Assembly (NCBI GenBank): GCA_002335385.1
Contig: DCVK01000043.1
Span: forward strand, 1 to 29,074
Source: Candidatus Aminicenantes bacterium UBA2190
GTDB lineage: Bacteria > Acidobacteriota > Aminicenantia > UBA2199
Length of the DNA stretch: 29,074 nucleotides
Reading direction: 5' to 3'
In this document: positions 22,763-29,074 of the stretch, piece after piece
Position numbering within the stretch: the stretch's first letter is position 1
Layout: each line of letters opens with the position of its first letter
Program-made: the position numbers and the translations under genes
Notes under the pieces: generated by a model
Database searches by the model: none
Seen by the model: the letters and a program-made list of their open reading frames with translations, nothing else
What the model was told of the DNA's origin: nothing

Positions 22763-23965
22763 CTAGAGGTTTTCGAGAAGATGGCCCATCTTCTCCTTCT
22801 TGGTCCGCATGTAGCCCAGGTTATCCTTGCCGGGCTCGATCTCCAGCGGCACGCGCTCGACGATCTCCAGCCCGTAGCCGGCCAGGGCGATGTACTTGGC
22901 GGGGTTGTTGGTGATCAGCCGCAGCTTCTTCAGCCCCAGGTGGCGCAGGATCTGCGCCCCGATGCCGTAGTCGCGCTGGTCGGCCTTGAAGCCCAGCTGG
23001 ATGTTGGCCTGGATGGTGTCCAGCCCCTCCTCCTGCAGCTTGTAGGCCTTGATCTTGCTGGTCAGGCCGATGCCGCGCCCCTCCTGGTTCAGCAGGTAGA
23101 GCAGCACGCCGCGCTGCTCGCGGCTGATCAGTTTCATGGCCGCCTGCAGCTGCGGGCCGCAGTCGCAGCGCAGCGAGCCGAAGGTGTCGCCGGTCAGGCA
23201 CTGCGAGTGGACGCGGGCCAGGACCGGTTCGTCGCCGCCCAGGTCGCCCTGGGTCAGGGCGATGTGCGTCTCCTGCTGGATGCGGTCGACAAAGGCCTTG
23301 ATGGTGAAATCGCCCCAGCGCGTGGGCAGGTCGGCCTCGGAGACCATCTCCACCAAAGAATCGGTCTGCACGCGGTACTTGATGATCTCCTCGATGGTGA
23401 TGACCGGGATGCCGAAGCGGGCGGAGAACTTCTCCAGGTCCGGCATGCGCGCCATGGTGCCGTCTTCCTTCATGATCTCGCAGATGACGCCGGCGGGAGT
23501 GAGGCCGGCGATGCGCGCCAGGTCGACCGAGGCCTCGGTCTGGCCGGTGCGCACCAGCACGCCGCCGTCCCGGGCGCGCAGGGGGAAGATATGTCCGGGC
23601 CGGGAGAGGTCATGCGGCCGGGCCTGGGGGTCGATGAGGCACTTGATGGTCTCGGCGCGGTCGAAGGCCGAGATGCCGGTGGTGGTGTTGCGCTTGGCGT
23701 CGACCGACACGGTGAACGGCGTCTGGAAATGGGAGGTGTTGTCGTGGACCATCAGCTGCAGGTCGAGCTCGTCGCTGCGCTTCTCGGTCAGCGAGGCGCA
23801 GATCAGCCCCCGCGCCTCCCTGGCCATGAAGTTGATGCACTCCGGCGTGACCTTCTCGGCGGCGATCATCAGGTCGCCCTCGTTCTCGCGGTTCTCATCA
23901 TCGACGATGATGATCATCCTGCCCTGCTGGAGGGCTTTCACGGCTTCCGGGACGGTTATGGTCAT
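22763..23965 (-). CDS. ribBA: Bifunctional 3,4-dihydroxy-2-butanone-4-phosphate synthase / GTP cyclohydrolase II
   Basis: The 400-residue protein joins the two entry enzymes of riboflavin synthesis. The N-terminal RibB half (about 1-200) has DDENRENEGDLMIAAE and the later GHIFPLRARDGG and HTEAS-like QTEASVDLA. The C-terminal RibA half has the zinc cysteines in CLTGDTFGSLRCDCGPQL and the catalytic EGRGIGL. It starts within the stop of a 27-codon upstream ORF (ATGA), with a weak AGGA eight bases before the ATG. I found no FMN riboswitch in the 162-base leader region. ribD and ribE lie 2 kb away in another operon, and ribH is not in the window. Confidence 0.95.
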   Translation of the reverse strand: MTITVPEAVKALQQGRMIIIVDDENRENEGDLMIAAEKVTPECINFMAREARGLICASLTEKRSDELDLQLMVHDNTSHFQTPFTVSVDAKRNTTTGISAFDRAETIKCLIDPQARPHDLSRPGHIFPLRARDGGVLVRTGQTEASVDLARIAGLTPAGVICEIMKEDGTMARMPDLEKFSARFGIPVITIEEIIKYRVQTDSLVEMVSEADLPTRWGDFTIKAFVDRIQQETHIALTQGDLGGDEPVLARVHSQCLTGDTFGSLRCDCGPQLQAAMKLISREQRGVLLYLLNQEGRGIGLTSKIKAYKLQEEGLDTIQANIQLGFKADQRDYGIGAQILRHLGLKKLRLITNNPAKYIALAGYGLEIVERVPLEIEPGKDNLGYMRTKKEKMGHLLENL

Positions 23966-24045
23966 TTATCGGGTCCTGTCAAATGCAGATTTCCATTCAA
24001 AACGGCTTGGCCGGCTTCCCAGGCGATCCAGCTTTGATTTTTCAT
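23962..24045 (-). CDS. Possible 27-residue leader peptide coupled to ribBA
   Basis: This short ORF encodes 27 residues (MKNQSWIAWEAGQAVLNGNL, then HLTGPDK). Its stop overlaps the ribBA start as ATGA, and its ATG lies 10 bases after a perfect TATAAT box, matching the leaderless layout seen at other genes here. It has no recognised domain, signal or membrane segment. It could be a translated leader that controls ribBA by coupling, or only chance; conservation is not known. Confidence 0.4.
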   Translation of the reverse strand: MKNQSWIAWEAGQAVLNGNLHLTGPDK

Positions 24046-24055
24046 GGGTGGCCTC

Positions 24056-24084
24056 ATTATAGGGCAAATAAAAAGGCAAGGCAA
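24056..24084 (-). promoter_or_regulatory. Promoter for ribBA and its leader ORF
   Basis: On the minus strand: TTGCCT, a 17-base spacer, then TATAAT. It stands back to back with the CAP gene promoter; the two -35 boxes are 7 bases apart, so a single regulator could affect both. Confidence 0.6.
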
Positions 24085-24091
24085 GGAGTGG

Positions 24092-24120
24092 TTGATTATA
24101 TCCCGTTGAAACCTTAAAAT
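24092..24120 (+). promoter_or_regulatory. Promoter for the CAP-domain gene, directly before the start codon
   Basis: TTGATT, a 17-base spacer, then TAAAAT. The -10 ends 7 bases before the ATG at 24128, so the RNA is expected to begin within a base or two of the start codon. Confidence 0.6.
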
Positions 24121-24127
24121 CACAGCC

Positions 24128-25297
24128 ATGGCGCGAATGAAAATTGCCCTGGGATTGCTGTGGCTGTGCCTGGCGCTGGCCGGACAGCAGGTGGAAGACC
24201 TGGGGCTCAGCCCCGAGCAAATGGAAGACAAGCTGCTCCTGCTGGTCAACCGGGAAAGGAGCGGCCATGGATTGTCCGAGTTGCGCTTCGATCCGCTGCT
24301 GCGCGCCATGGCCCGGGCCCACTGCCAAAAAATGATCGTTGAAAACAGGCTCGGCCATGATTTTCCCGGTTATGAAGGATTGGACGCGCGCGCGGCCGGG
24401 GCCGGCGTGTATTTCAGCAAGATCGGCGAGAACGTGGCCAAAAGCGAGACCTTCGTCGTCCGTTTTTTTCATGAGGCGCTGCTGGCCAGCCCGGAGCACC
24501 GGGAAAACATCCTGGACGGGGAGTTCACCCACCTGGGGGTCGGGATCGAAAAATCCGGGGCCACCTATTTCGTCACCCAGGAATTCGGGACTCTTTTCGA
24601 ACCCCTTGCCCGGGAGGAAGCGGAACGAGAAATGGCAAGAAAGCTCAGCATCCGCTTCAACGGCAGGAGGGTCATGCCGGAGAGCACTGCGGACGAGATG
24701 CGGGAATTCTGCCGGCGCTCAGCGGCGCTGTTCCTGCAGGGGCAGCCTCAGCCGGCGATCCCGGAATCCTATGGGTCGGCCGCCATGCTCAACCTGAATT
24801 TCACCGACCTGGATGCCGGCATGCTCAGGATACTCGGGGAATTACAGGGGATGCGGCTGCTCCATTGGTCGGTGGGGATGACGTTCGGGCGCACGGCCCG
24901 CAACCCCGGCGGCACCTATGCCCTGTCCCTGCTGCTCTTTCCCGACCTGCGCGAAGCCCCGGGCATGTCCGGCGCCATGGACGCCTTCGTCTTCAGGGCC
25001 CTGAATGCCACCCGCGGCACGGCAGCGGACTCCCGCCTGGCCGGGCTGGCGGCTGAGATCACCCGGGCATTTTACCGCTCGCCCGGCGATGTCCCGCACG
25101 GCAAAGCCGACTACAGCTTTTTTTCGGTGTACCAGGCCAACGCCCTGCAAGCGGTTCCCGAGGATATTGCGAAAATGATCGCCGGCAACGCCAATATCCG
25201 CTCCCTCGGCATCGATGTTTTTTACCCCCTGGCCGAGGGGCTGCCGGGGAACTATTTCGTCGTGGCCATCCTGGGCAACAAAAAATTGGGGAAATAG
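24128..25297 (+). CDS. Secreted CAP-domain (SCP/PR-1-like) protein with unknown C-terminal region
   Basis: The 389-residue protein begins with a signal peptide (KIALGLLWLCLALA, likely cut before GQQ). A bacterial CAP domain spans about 30-165: LVNRERSGHGLSELRFDPLL, ARAHCQKM, GENVAKSE, and ASPEHRENILDGEFTHLGVG. The role of bacterial CAP proteins is mostly unknown. Residues from about 170 form a second region of some 215 residues that I do not recognise. The protein is exported, probably periplasmic or extracellular. It is divergent from ribBA, with its own promoter and no Shine-Dalgarno. Confidence 0.82.
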   Translation: MARMKIALGLLWLCLALAGQQVEDLGLSPEQMEDKLLLLVNRERSGHGLSELRFDPLLRAMARAHCQKMIVENRLGHDFPGYEGLDARAAGAGVYFSKIGENVAKSETFVVRFFHEALLASPEHRENILDGEFTHLGVGIEKSGATYFVTQEFGTLFEPLAREEAEREMARKLSIRFNGRRVMPESTADEMREFCRRSAALFLQGQPQPAIPESYGSAAMLNLNFTDLDAGMLRILGELQGMRLLHWSVGMTFGRTARNPGGTYALSLLLFPDLREAPGMSGAMDAFVFRALNATRGTAADSRLAGLAAEITRAFYRSPGDVPHGKADYSFFSVYQANALQAVPEDIAKMIAGNANIRSLGIDVFYPLAEGLPGNYFVVAILGNKKLGK

Positions 25298-25330
25298 TCC
25301 GCGATTGCCAGGGCAGAATTAATTGTTTAC

Positions 25331-25360
25331 TTCAAAGAGCGGATGGGAAGGACTTATAAT
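25331..25360 (+). promoter_or_regulatory. Orphan promoter-like element in the CAP-ribE gap
   Basis: A perfect TATAAT at 25355-25360 has TTCAAA 18 bases upstream. It lies in the AT-rich 125-base gap between two convergent genes and points toward the 3' end of ribE on the opposite strand. No gene follows in that direction, so it may drive an antisense RNA or be a chance match. I see no convincing terminator in this gap. Confidence 0.3.
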
Positions 25361-25422
25361 GACTTGTCAAAATAAAGCAGAATCGAGTTATTAATAAACT
25401 ATGTAAAATTGAAGCGAGAGTA

Positions 25423-26010
25423 CTATTTGTGTTTCTGAAAATTAAAAAGGTACTTGCCTATCAAATCCAGCTCGATGTTGACGCGCTCGCCGACGCGCAG
25501 CAGGCGCAGGTTGGTGGTGGCCAGGGTCTGGGGGATGAGTTCCACGGCGAACCAGGAAGCAGAGACTTCGGCCACGGTCAGGCTGACGCCGTTCAATGCT
25601 ACCGAACCGCGGGCGACGATGAACTTGCGCCATTCGCGCTCGCGGAAGGTGAAGGTAAAGCGCGAGTTGCCGTCGCTCTTGTTGAGCGAGCGCAGGCGCA
25701 CGGTGCCGTCGATGTGGCCGCTGACCATGTGCCCGCCGAGGGGGTCGCTCAGGGTGAGCGGCAGCTCGATGTTGAGCGCCGAACCGACGGGGCGGTCCTG
25801 AAAATTGGCCAGCTTCAGGGTGGGCGCGGCCAGGTTGAAGCGCAGCAGGTCCTTCTTGCGCTCGATCACGGTCAGGCAGACGCCGTCGACGGCCACGGAA
25901 TCGCCGACGGACAGGGGCTTTTTCAGCGCGGCGCGCAGGGTCAGGACCGGGCGGTTCTTCTTCTCCAGAGCGACCAGGGTGGCGCTGGCGCTGATCAATC
26001 CGGTGAACAT
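25423..26010 (-). CDS. ribE: Riboflavin synthase, alpha subunit
   Basis: The 195-residue enzyme turns two 6,7-dimethyl-8-ribityllumazine molecules into riboflavin. It has two lumazine-binding repeats, the first beginning MFTGLISASATL and the second containing GGHMVSGHIDG. The open frame extends 17 codons upstream, but MFTG is the conserved start and has GAGGGGG before it. The start overlaps the ribD end by 16 bases. Confidence 0.94.
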   Translation of the reverse strand: MFTGLISASATLVALEKKNRPVLTLRAALKKPLSVGDSVAVDGVCLTVIERKKDLLRFNLAAPTLKLANFQDRPVGSALNIELPLTLSDPLGGHMVSGHIDGTVRLRSLNKSDGNSRFTFTFREREWRKFIVARGSVALNGVSLTVAEVSASWFAVELIPQTLATTNLRLLRVGERVNIELDLIGKYLFNFQKHK

Positions 26011-27113
26011 CGGCGATACCCCCTCATGATGGAGCCGCTGGCGAAATGGCTCCAATGGCAATCGGCCAGTTGCGGCGCCTGGGCCAGGTCCTCGATGCCC
26101 GAGCAGAAGGGCTGGACCGCGTCCCGGCCGCCGACGAGCCTGCCGGAATGGAAAAGGACCAGCTCGTCAAACAAGCCCTGGCGGACGAATGAATCGATCA
26201 CCCGTCCGCCCCCTTCCACCAGCAGCGAGGCGATGCCCATTTCCGCGAGCCGGCCCAGCACGGCCGGCAGGCTGAGGCCCTGGTCATCGGCGGGAACGAA
26301 GAAGTGCCGGGCGGTCCTTTTCTTCCGCTCGCCGGCGTCCAGCGAGCTGAAGATCACCAGCGGCGATCGTTCCTGGTCCTTGAAGATGTTGAGGTCATGG
26401 GGCAGGGAGTTGCCGGAATCGAGGACCACGCGCAGCAGCTGTTTCCCGCCCCAGCCCGGCTCGCGCAGGGTCAGGTGCGGGTCGTCGGCGAGAATGGTGT
26501 TGCGGCCGGCCAGGATGGCCGAGAATTCGCCGCGCAGGCCGTGGGCGCAGCGGCGCAGCTCCGGCGAGGTGATCCAGCGCGAGCGGCCCGCCTTGTCGGT
26601 CATCTTGCCGTCCAGGGACAGGCCGGCATGGATGGCCACGTAGGGCAGGCCCGTGCGCATGAACGTGAGGTAATGGCGGTTGCTGCGCTCGGCCTGCTCC
26701 CGGCAGAGGCCGACGCGGGTTTCGATGCCGGCGGCCTGCAGCCTGGCGAATCCCGAGCCGTTGACCAGCGGGTTGGGGTCGGCCATGGCCGCGACCACCC
26801 GCCTGATTTTCCTGGCGATGATCAGGTCGACGCAGGGGGGGGTCTTGCCGAAGTGGCCGCAGGGCTCCAGGGTCAGGTAGAGCGTGGCTCCGGCAACGGC
26901 CAGGTCCTCCAGGGCCATGCACTCGGCGTGCGGCGCCCCGAAACAACGGTGAAAACCGGTGGCCAGCAGCCGCCCGTCCTTGACCGCCACGGCGCCGACC
27001 ATGGGGTTGGGCTCAGTGAGGCCCAGGCCGCGCCGGCTCAGCCGCAGGGCGATCTTCATGAATCTCAGGTCGTCGGCCTGCGGTCCGGCGCTGCGCCTTT
27101 TCGTGCCGCTCAT
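25995..27113 (-). CDS. ribD: Bifunctional pyrimidine deaminase/reductase RibD
   Basis: The 372-residue protein has an N-terminal deaminase (EPNPMVGAVAVKDG, the zinc motif HAECMALE and PCGHFGKTPPC) and a C-terminal reductase from about 150 (HAGLSLDGKMTD, DDPHLTLRE, LLVEGGGRVIDSF). It carries out the second and third steps of the GTP branch of riboflavin synthesis. The ATG at 27113 overlaps the ftsY stop in the ATGA arrangement. A longer frame through ftsY is a shadow. Confidence 0.95.
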   Translation of the reverse strand: MSGTKRRSAGPQADDLRFMKIALRLSRRGLGLTEPNPMVGAVAVKDGRLLATGFHRCFGAPHAECMALEDLAVAGATLYLTLEPCGHFGKTPPCVDLIIARKIRRVVAAMADPNPLVNGSGFARLQAAGIETRVGLCREQAERSNRHYLTFMRTGLPYVAIHAGLSLDGKMTDKAGRSRWITSPELRRCAHGLRGEFSAILAGRNTILADDPHLTLREPGWGGKQLLRVVLDSGNSLPHDLNIFKDQERSPLVIFSSLDAGERKKRTARHFFVPADDQGLSLPAVLGRLAEMGIASLLVEGGGRVIDSFVRQGLFDELVLFHSGRLVGGRDAVQPFCSGIEDLAQAPQLADCHWSHFASGSIMRGYRRCSPD

Positions 27114-27988
27114 CGCCCCAGCAGCGATCCCACGAACTCGCCGGCGGAAAATTCCCACAGGTCGGCCTGCGTCTCCCCGGCGGCGACGAAAAAGACCGGC
27201 AGCTTCATCTGCGCGGCGATGCTGACGATCGTGCCGCCCTTGGCCGTGCCGTCCAGCTTGGCCAGGACCAGGCCGTTGATCCCCGAAAATTCCCGGAACT
27301 TCTCCGCCTGCACCAGGGCGTTCTGTCCGGTGGAGGCGTCCAGGACCAGCCAGGTCTCCGCCGGCTGCCCGGGGGCGATCTTGCCGATGATGCGCGTGAG
27401 CTTTTCCAGCTCGCGCATCAGGTTTTCCTTGCTCTGCATGCGGCCGGCGGTGTCGATGACCAGCAGGTCGAAATCGCGGGTCTGCCAGGACTGCATGGCG
27501 TTGAAAACGACCGAGCCGGGATCGGCGCCGCGCTCGCCGCCGACGACCGGGATGCCCAGCCTTTCCCCCCACAGGGAGAGCTGGGTGGAGCCGGCGGCGC
27601 GGAAGGTGTCGGCGGCGGCCAGCAGGACGCGGCGGCCCTGCTCCTGGAAATAGCGGGCCAGTTTGGCGGCGCTGGTGGTCTTGCCGCTGCCGTTGACCCC
27701 GACCAGCAGCAGGACGCCCTTCTCGGGACCAGCCAGGGGGCGGCGCGGCGCGGGAAAGAGGGCCAGGAGTTCGCGGCGCAGGATTTCGACGCATTCCTCC
27801 ATGGCGTCCCCGCCCCCGGCTTTCCTGGCGACGGCGCGGGTGAGGCGCTCGACCACCGGCAGGGCGATGTCGGCCAGGAGCAGCTGCTCCTCCAGCTCGG
27901 CCAGCGCCTCCTCCCGGCTTCTGCCGGGGGCGAAAAGCGCCGCCAGCTTGTCCTGAAACTTGCCGCGGAACAGATCCTTGAGCGCCAT
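27110..27988 (-). CDS. ftsY: Signal recognition particle receptor FtsY
   Basis: The 292-residue GTPase has an N-domain (about 1-85) and the SRP G-domain: GVNGSGKTT (P-loop), DTFRAAGSTQL, DTAGRMQSKENLM and AKLDGTAKGG, with a typical FtsY C-terminal end. It docks the SRP-ribosome complex at the inner membrane. It lacks the long acidic A-domain of E. coli FtsY; the short basic start (MALKDLFRGKFQDK) may bind membrane. The frame extends to 28018, but that start coincides with the -35 box. I place the start at the ATG at 27988, 6 bases after TATAAT. It leads the ftsY-ribD-ribE operon. Confidence 0.93.
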   Translation of the reverse strand: MALKDLFRGKFQDKLAALFAPGRSREEALAELEEQLLLADIALPVVERLTRAVARKAGGGDAMEECVEILRRELLALFPAPRRPLAGPEKGVLLLVGVNGSGKTTSAAKLARYFQEQGRRVLLAAADTFRAAGSTQLSLWGERLGIPVVGGERGADPGSVVFNAMQSWQTRDFDLLVIDTAGRMQSKENLMRELEKLTRIIGKIAPGQPAETWLVLDASTGQNALVQAEKFREFSGINGLVLAKLDGTAKGGTIVSIAAQMKLPVFFVAAGETQADLWEFSAGEFVGSLLGR

Positions 27989-27994
27989 GGCCGC

Positions 27995-28023
27995 ATTATA
28001 GCGGATGCGCCGGCCCATTACAA
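27995..28023 (-). promoter_or_regulatory. Promoter for ftsY-ribD-ribE, directly before the start codon
   Basis: On the minus strand: TTGTAA, a 17-base spacer, then TATAAT, which ends 6 bases before the ftsY ATG. The predicted RNA start falls on the start codon, with no room for a Shine-Dalgarno. Confidence 0.65.
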
Positions 28024-28089
28024 ACTACGCATCGCCATGTACGCAGCGCTATGCCGAGCCGAAACTCAACGAGGCATCCGGCGCTGCCA

Positions 28090-28106
28090 CCCCGCGAAGC
28101 GCGGGG
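28090..28106 (-). other. Perfect GC hairpin after the VanZ-like gene
   Basis: CCCCGCG and CGCGGGG form a perfect 7-bp stem with a 3-base loop, a base past the VanZ-like stop on the minus strand. It may mark the 3' end of the recA-vanZ mRNA, but no T-run follows, so it is not a standard intrinsic terminator. Confidence 0.4.
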
Positions 28107-28107
28107 C

Positions 28108-28599
28108 CTAGAAGAATCCCACCACCATGCCGACCAGGCCGGCGATGATGTTGGTCCAGATGTCGTTGGCGTCGATCACCCGGCCACGGATGAATACCTG
28201 GATCAGCTCGAAGGCGAAGGCGGAGATGAAGAGGATGAAGAAGGGGATCGGGGACGACGCCCTCCTGTTCTCCTTGAACAGCAGGACGCCCAGGATGAAA
28301 AACTCGGCGATATGCAGAAAATTGGAAAAGAAGGCCTGGTTGAGGAAGATGCGGCGCTGGAACAGGAAATAGAAGACGATGGCGGCCGCCAGCAGGATGG
28401 CGGCGTTGTCCAGCGCCTTGCCGCCGACGGCGGCCTTGAAGAACGCCAGGGCAAAAAATGCCGCCAGGATCGCGAGCAGGACGTAATTGATGAAATTGAA
28501 GCCGCGGACCTGCACGAACATGTTCTTGATCTGCAGGTGGAACGGCGAGCTGACCAGCAGCAGGAAAATATAGAACAGCGAGAACCTGAATTTTTTCAA
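28108..28599 (-). CDS. VanZ-like integral membrane protein
   Basis: The 163-residue protein has about five membrane segments and the VanZ family pattern: HIAEFFILGVLLF in the middle, then FELIQVFIRGRVIDANDIWTN and a final glycine-rich helix. VanZ gives low-level teicoplanin resistance in enterococci, but most family members have no known role. The start is a TTG that overlaps the recA stop (TTGA); using it keeps the first membrane segment. It is co-transcribed with recA, probably by coupling. Confidence 0.78.
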   Translation of the reverse strand: MKKFRFSLFYIFLLLVSSPFHLQIKNMFVQVRGFNFINYVLLAILAAFFALAFFKAAVGGKALDNAAILLAAAIVFYFLFQRRIFLNQAFFSNFLHIAEFFILGVLLFKENRRASSPIPFFILFISAFAFELIQVFIRGRVIDANDIWTNIIAGLVGMVVGFF

Positions 28600-29074
28600 C
28601 CGGGCTCTTTGTCTTTTTCTTTCAGCGCCGGCGCCGTCTTTTCCATGATCTTGGCCTTGACTTCGGCGAACAGGGTGCGGTTCTCCTCGAACAGCTTGCG
28701 CACGGCTTCCTTGCCCTGGCCGAGGCGGTTGTCGTTGTAGGAGTACCAGGCGCCGGTCTTGTTGATGATGCCGTACATCACGCCCAGTTCGACCAGATCG
28801 CTCTCCTTGGAAAAGCCCTTGCCGTAGTACAGGTCGACCTCGACGTCCTTGAACGGCGGGGCCATCTTGTTCTTGACGATCTTGATGCGCACGCGGCTGC
28901 CGACGATGTCGGTGCCCTCCTTGATGGCCATGATGCGCTTGACCTCGATGCGCATCGAGCTGTAGAACTTCAGCGCCCGGCCGCCGGTGGTGACCTCGGG
29001 ATTGCCGACGAACATGCCGATCTTTTCGCGCAGCTGGTTGAGAAAGATGAAGGTGGTCTTGGAGCGCGCGACGA
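28596..29074 (-). CDS. recA: Recombinase RecA, C-terminal part
   Basis: The gene enters from the right edge; the last ~158 residues are present. The visible part starts in the core at SKTTFIFLNQLREKIGMF, continues through the DNA-binding loop 2 region with GNPEVTTGGRALKFYSS, then KNKMAPPFKDVEVDLYYGKG and GAWYSYNDNRLGQGKEA, all strongly RecA-like. It ends in a short charged tail (LKEKDKEPG). RecA forms the strand-exchange filament and triggers the SOS response. The stop overlaps the VanZ-like start. Confidence 0.96.
   Translation of the reverse strand, partial: VARSKTTFIFLNQLREKIGMFVGNPEVTTGGRALKFYSSMRIEVKRIMAIKEGTDIVGSRVRIKIVKNKMAPPFKDVEVDLYYGKGFSKESDLVELGVMYGIINKTGAWYSYNDNRLGQGKEAVRKLFEENRTLFAEVKAKIMEKTAPALKEKDKEPG

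Noticed and set aside
22565..24037. Plus-strand open frame opposite ribBA
   Set aside because: Antisense to ribBA, which carries all catalytic motifs; the frame has no recognisable domain.
23966..24127. FMN riboswitch upstream of ribBA
   Set aside because: None of the conserved RFN-element blocks is visible on the minus strand, and promoter and start codon are too close.
1..29074. tRNA, rRNA, prophage or defence-system genes
   Set aside because: No cloverleaf-like sequence, rRNA core, phage or nuclease/defence motif was recognised; nearly all of the sequence is covered by housekeeping genes.

Overview
The window is about 29 kb of GC-rich, densely coded bacterial chromosome with housekeeping genes on both strands. 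I see no phage, IS element, tRNA, rRNA or CRISPR array. The organism is a diderm: it has an LptF-LptG lipopolysaccharide permease and an EnvC-like divisome factor. It probably has ferredoxin-based anaerobic metabolism, given the four-subunit 2-oxoacid:ferredoxin oxidoreductase, the ferredoxin and the DUF362 ferredoxin-like protein. The single-chain LptF-LptG and the intergenic hexamer and heptamer repeats would fit an uncultivated Acidobacteriota/Aminicenantia-like lineage, but that placement is a low-confidence inference.

Layout. (1) 1-1968, minus strand: start of asnB (cut by the window edge), a STAS anti-sigma antagonist and a DUF362/ferredoxin protein. (2) 2227-9915, plus strand: a seven-gene run HU, dprA, topA, trmFO, xerC, a flippase-like membrane protein and an envC-like gene, with every junction overlapping by 4 to 25 bases. 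A YibQ-type divergent polysaccharide deacetylase follows at 9935. (3) 11120-13513: an ABC exporter gene bracketed by two intergenic regions that carry the same repeat modules in inverted orientation. (4) 13514-17892: AIM24-family protein, small ferredoxin with a good terminator, M50 site-2-protease-like protein, and LptF-LptG in one chain. (5) 17999-22007: korDABC followed after one base by tyrS. (6) 22027-24045, minus: ribBA and a HEAT-repeat protein, preceded by a possible 27-codon leader ORF; a secreted CAP-domain protein is divergent at 24128. (7) 25423-27988, minus: ftsY, ribD, ribE. (8) 28108-29074, minus: recA (partial) overlapping a VanZ-like membrane gene.

Two patterns cut across the annotation. 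First, several sigma70-like promoters have their -10 box only 6 to 13 bases from the start codon and no Shine-Dalgarno sequence, implying leaderless or nearly leaderless mRNAs (yibQ-like, ABC exporter, lptFG, CAP, ftsY and the ribBA leader ORF). Other genes (STAS, HU, AIM24, ferredoxin, korD) have a normal leader and a clear Shine-Dalgarno. Second, the mosaic of inverted repeat modules around the ABC exporter is the most unusual non-coding structure here. I found no convincing new defence or mobile system.
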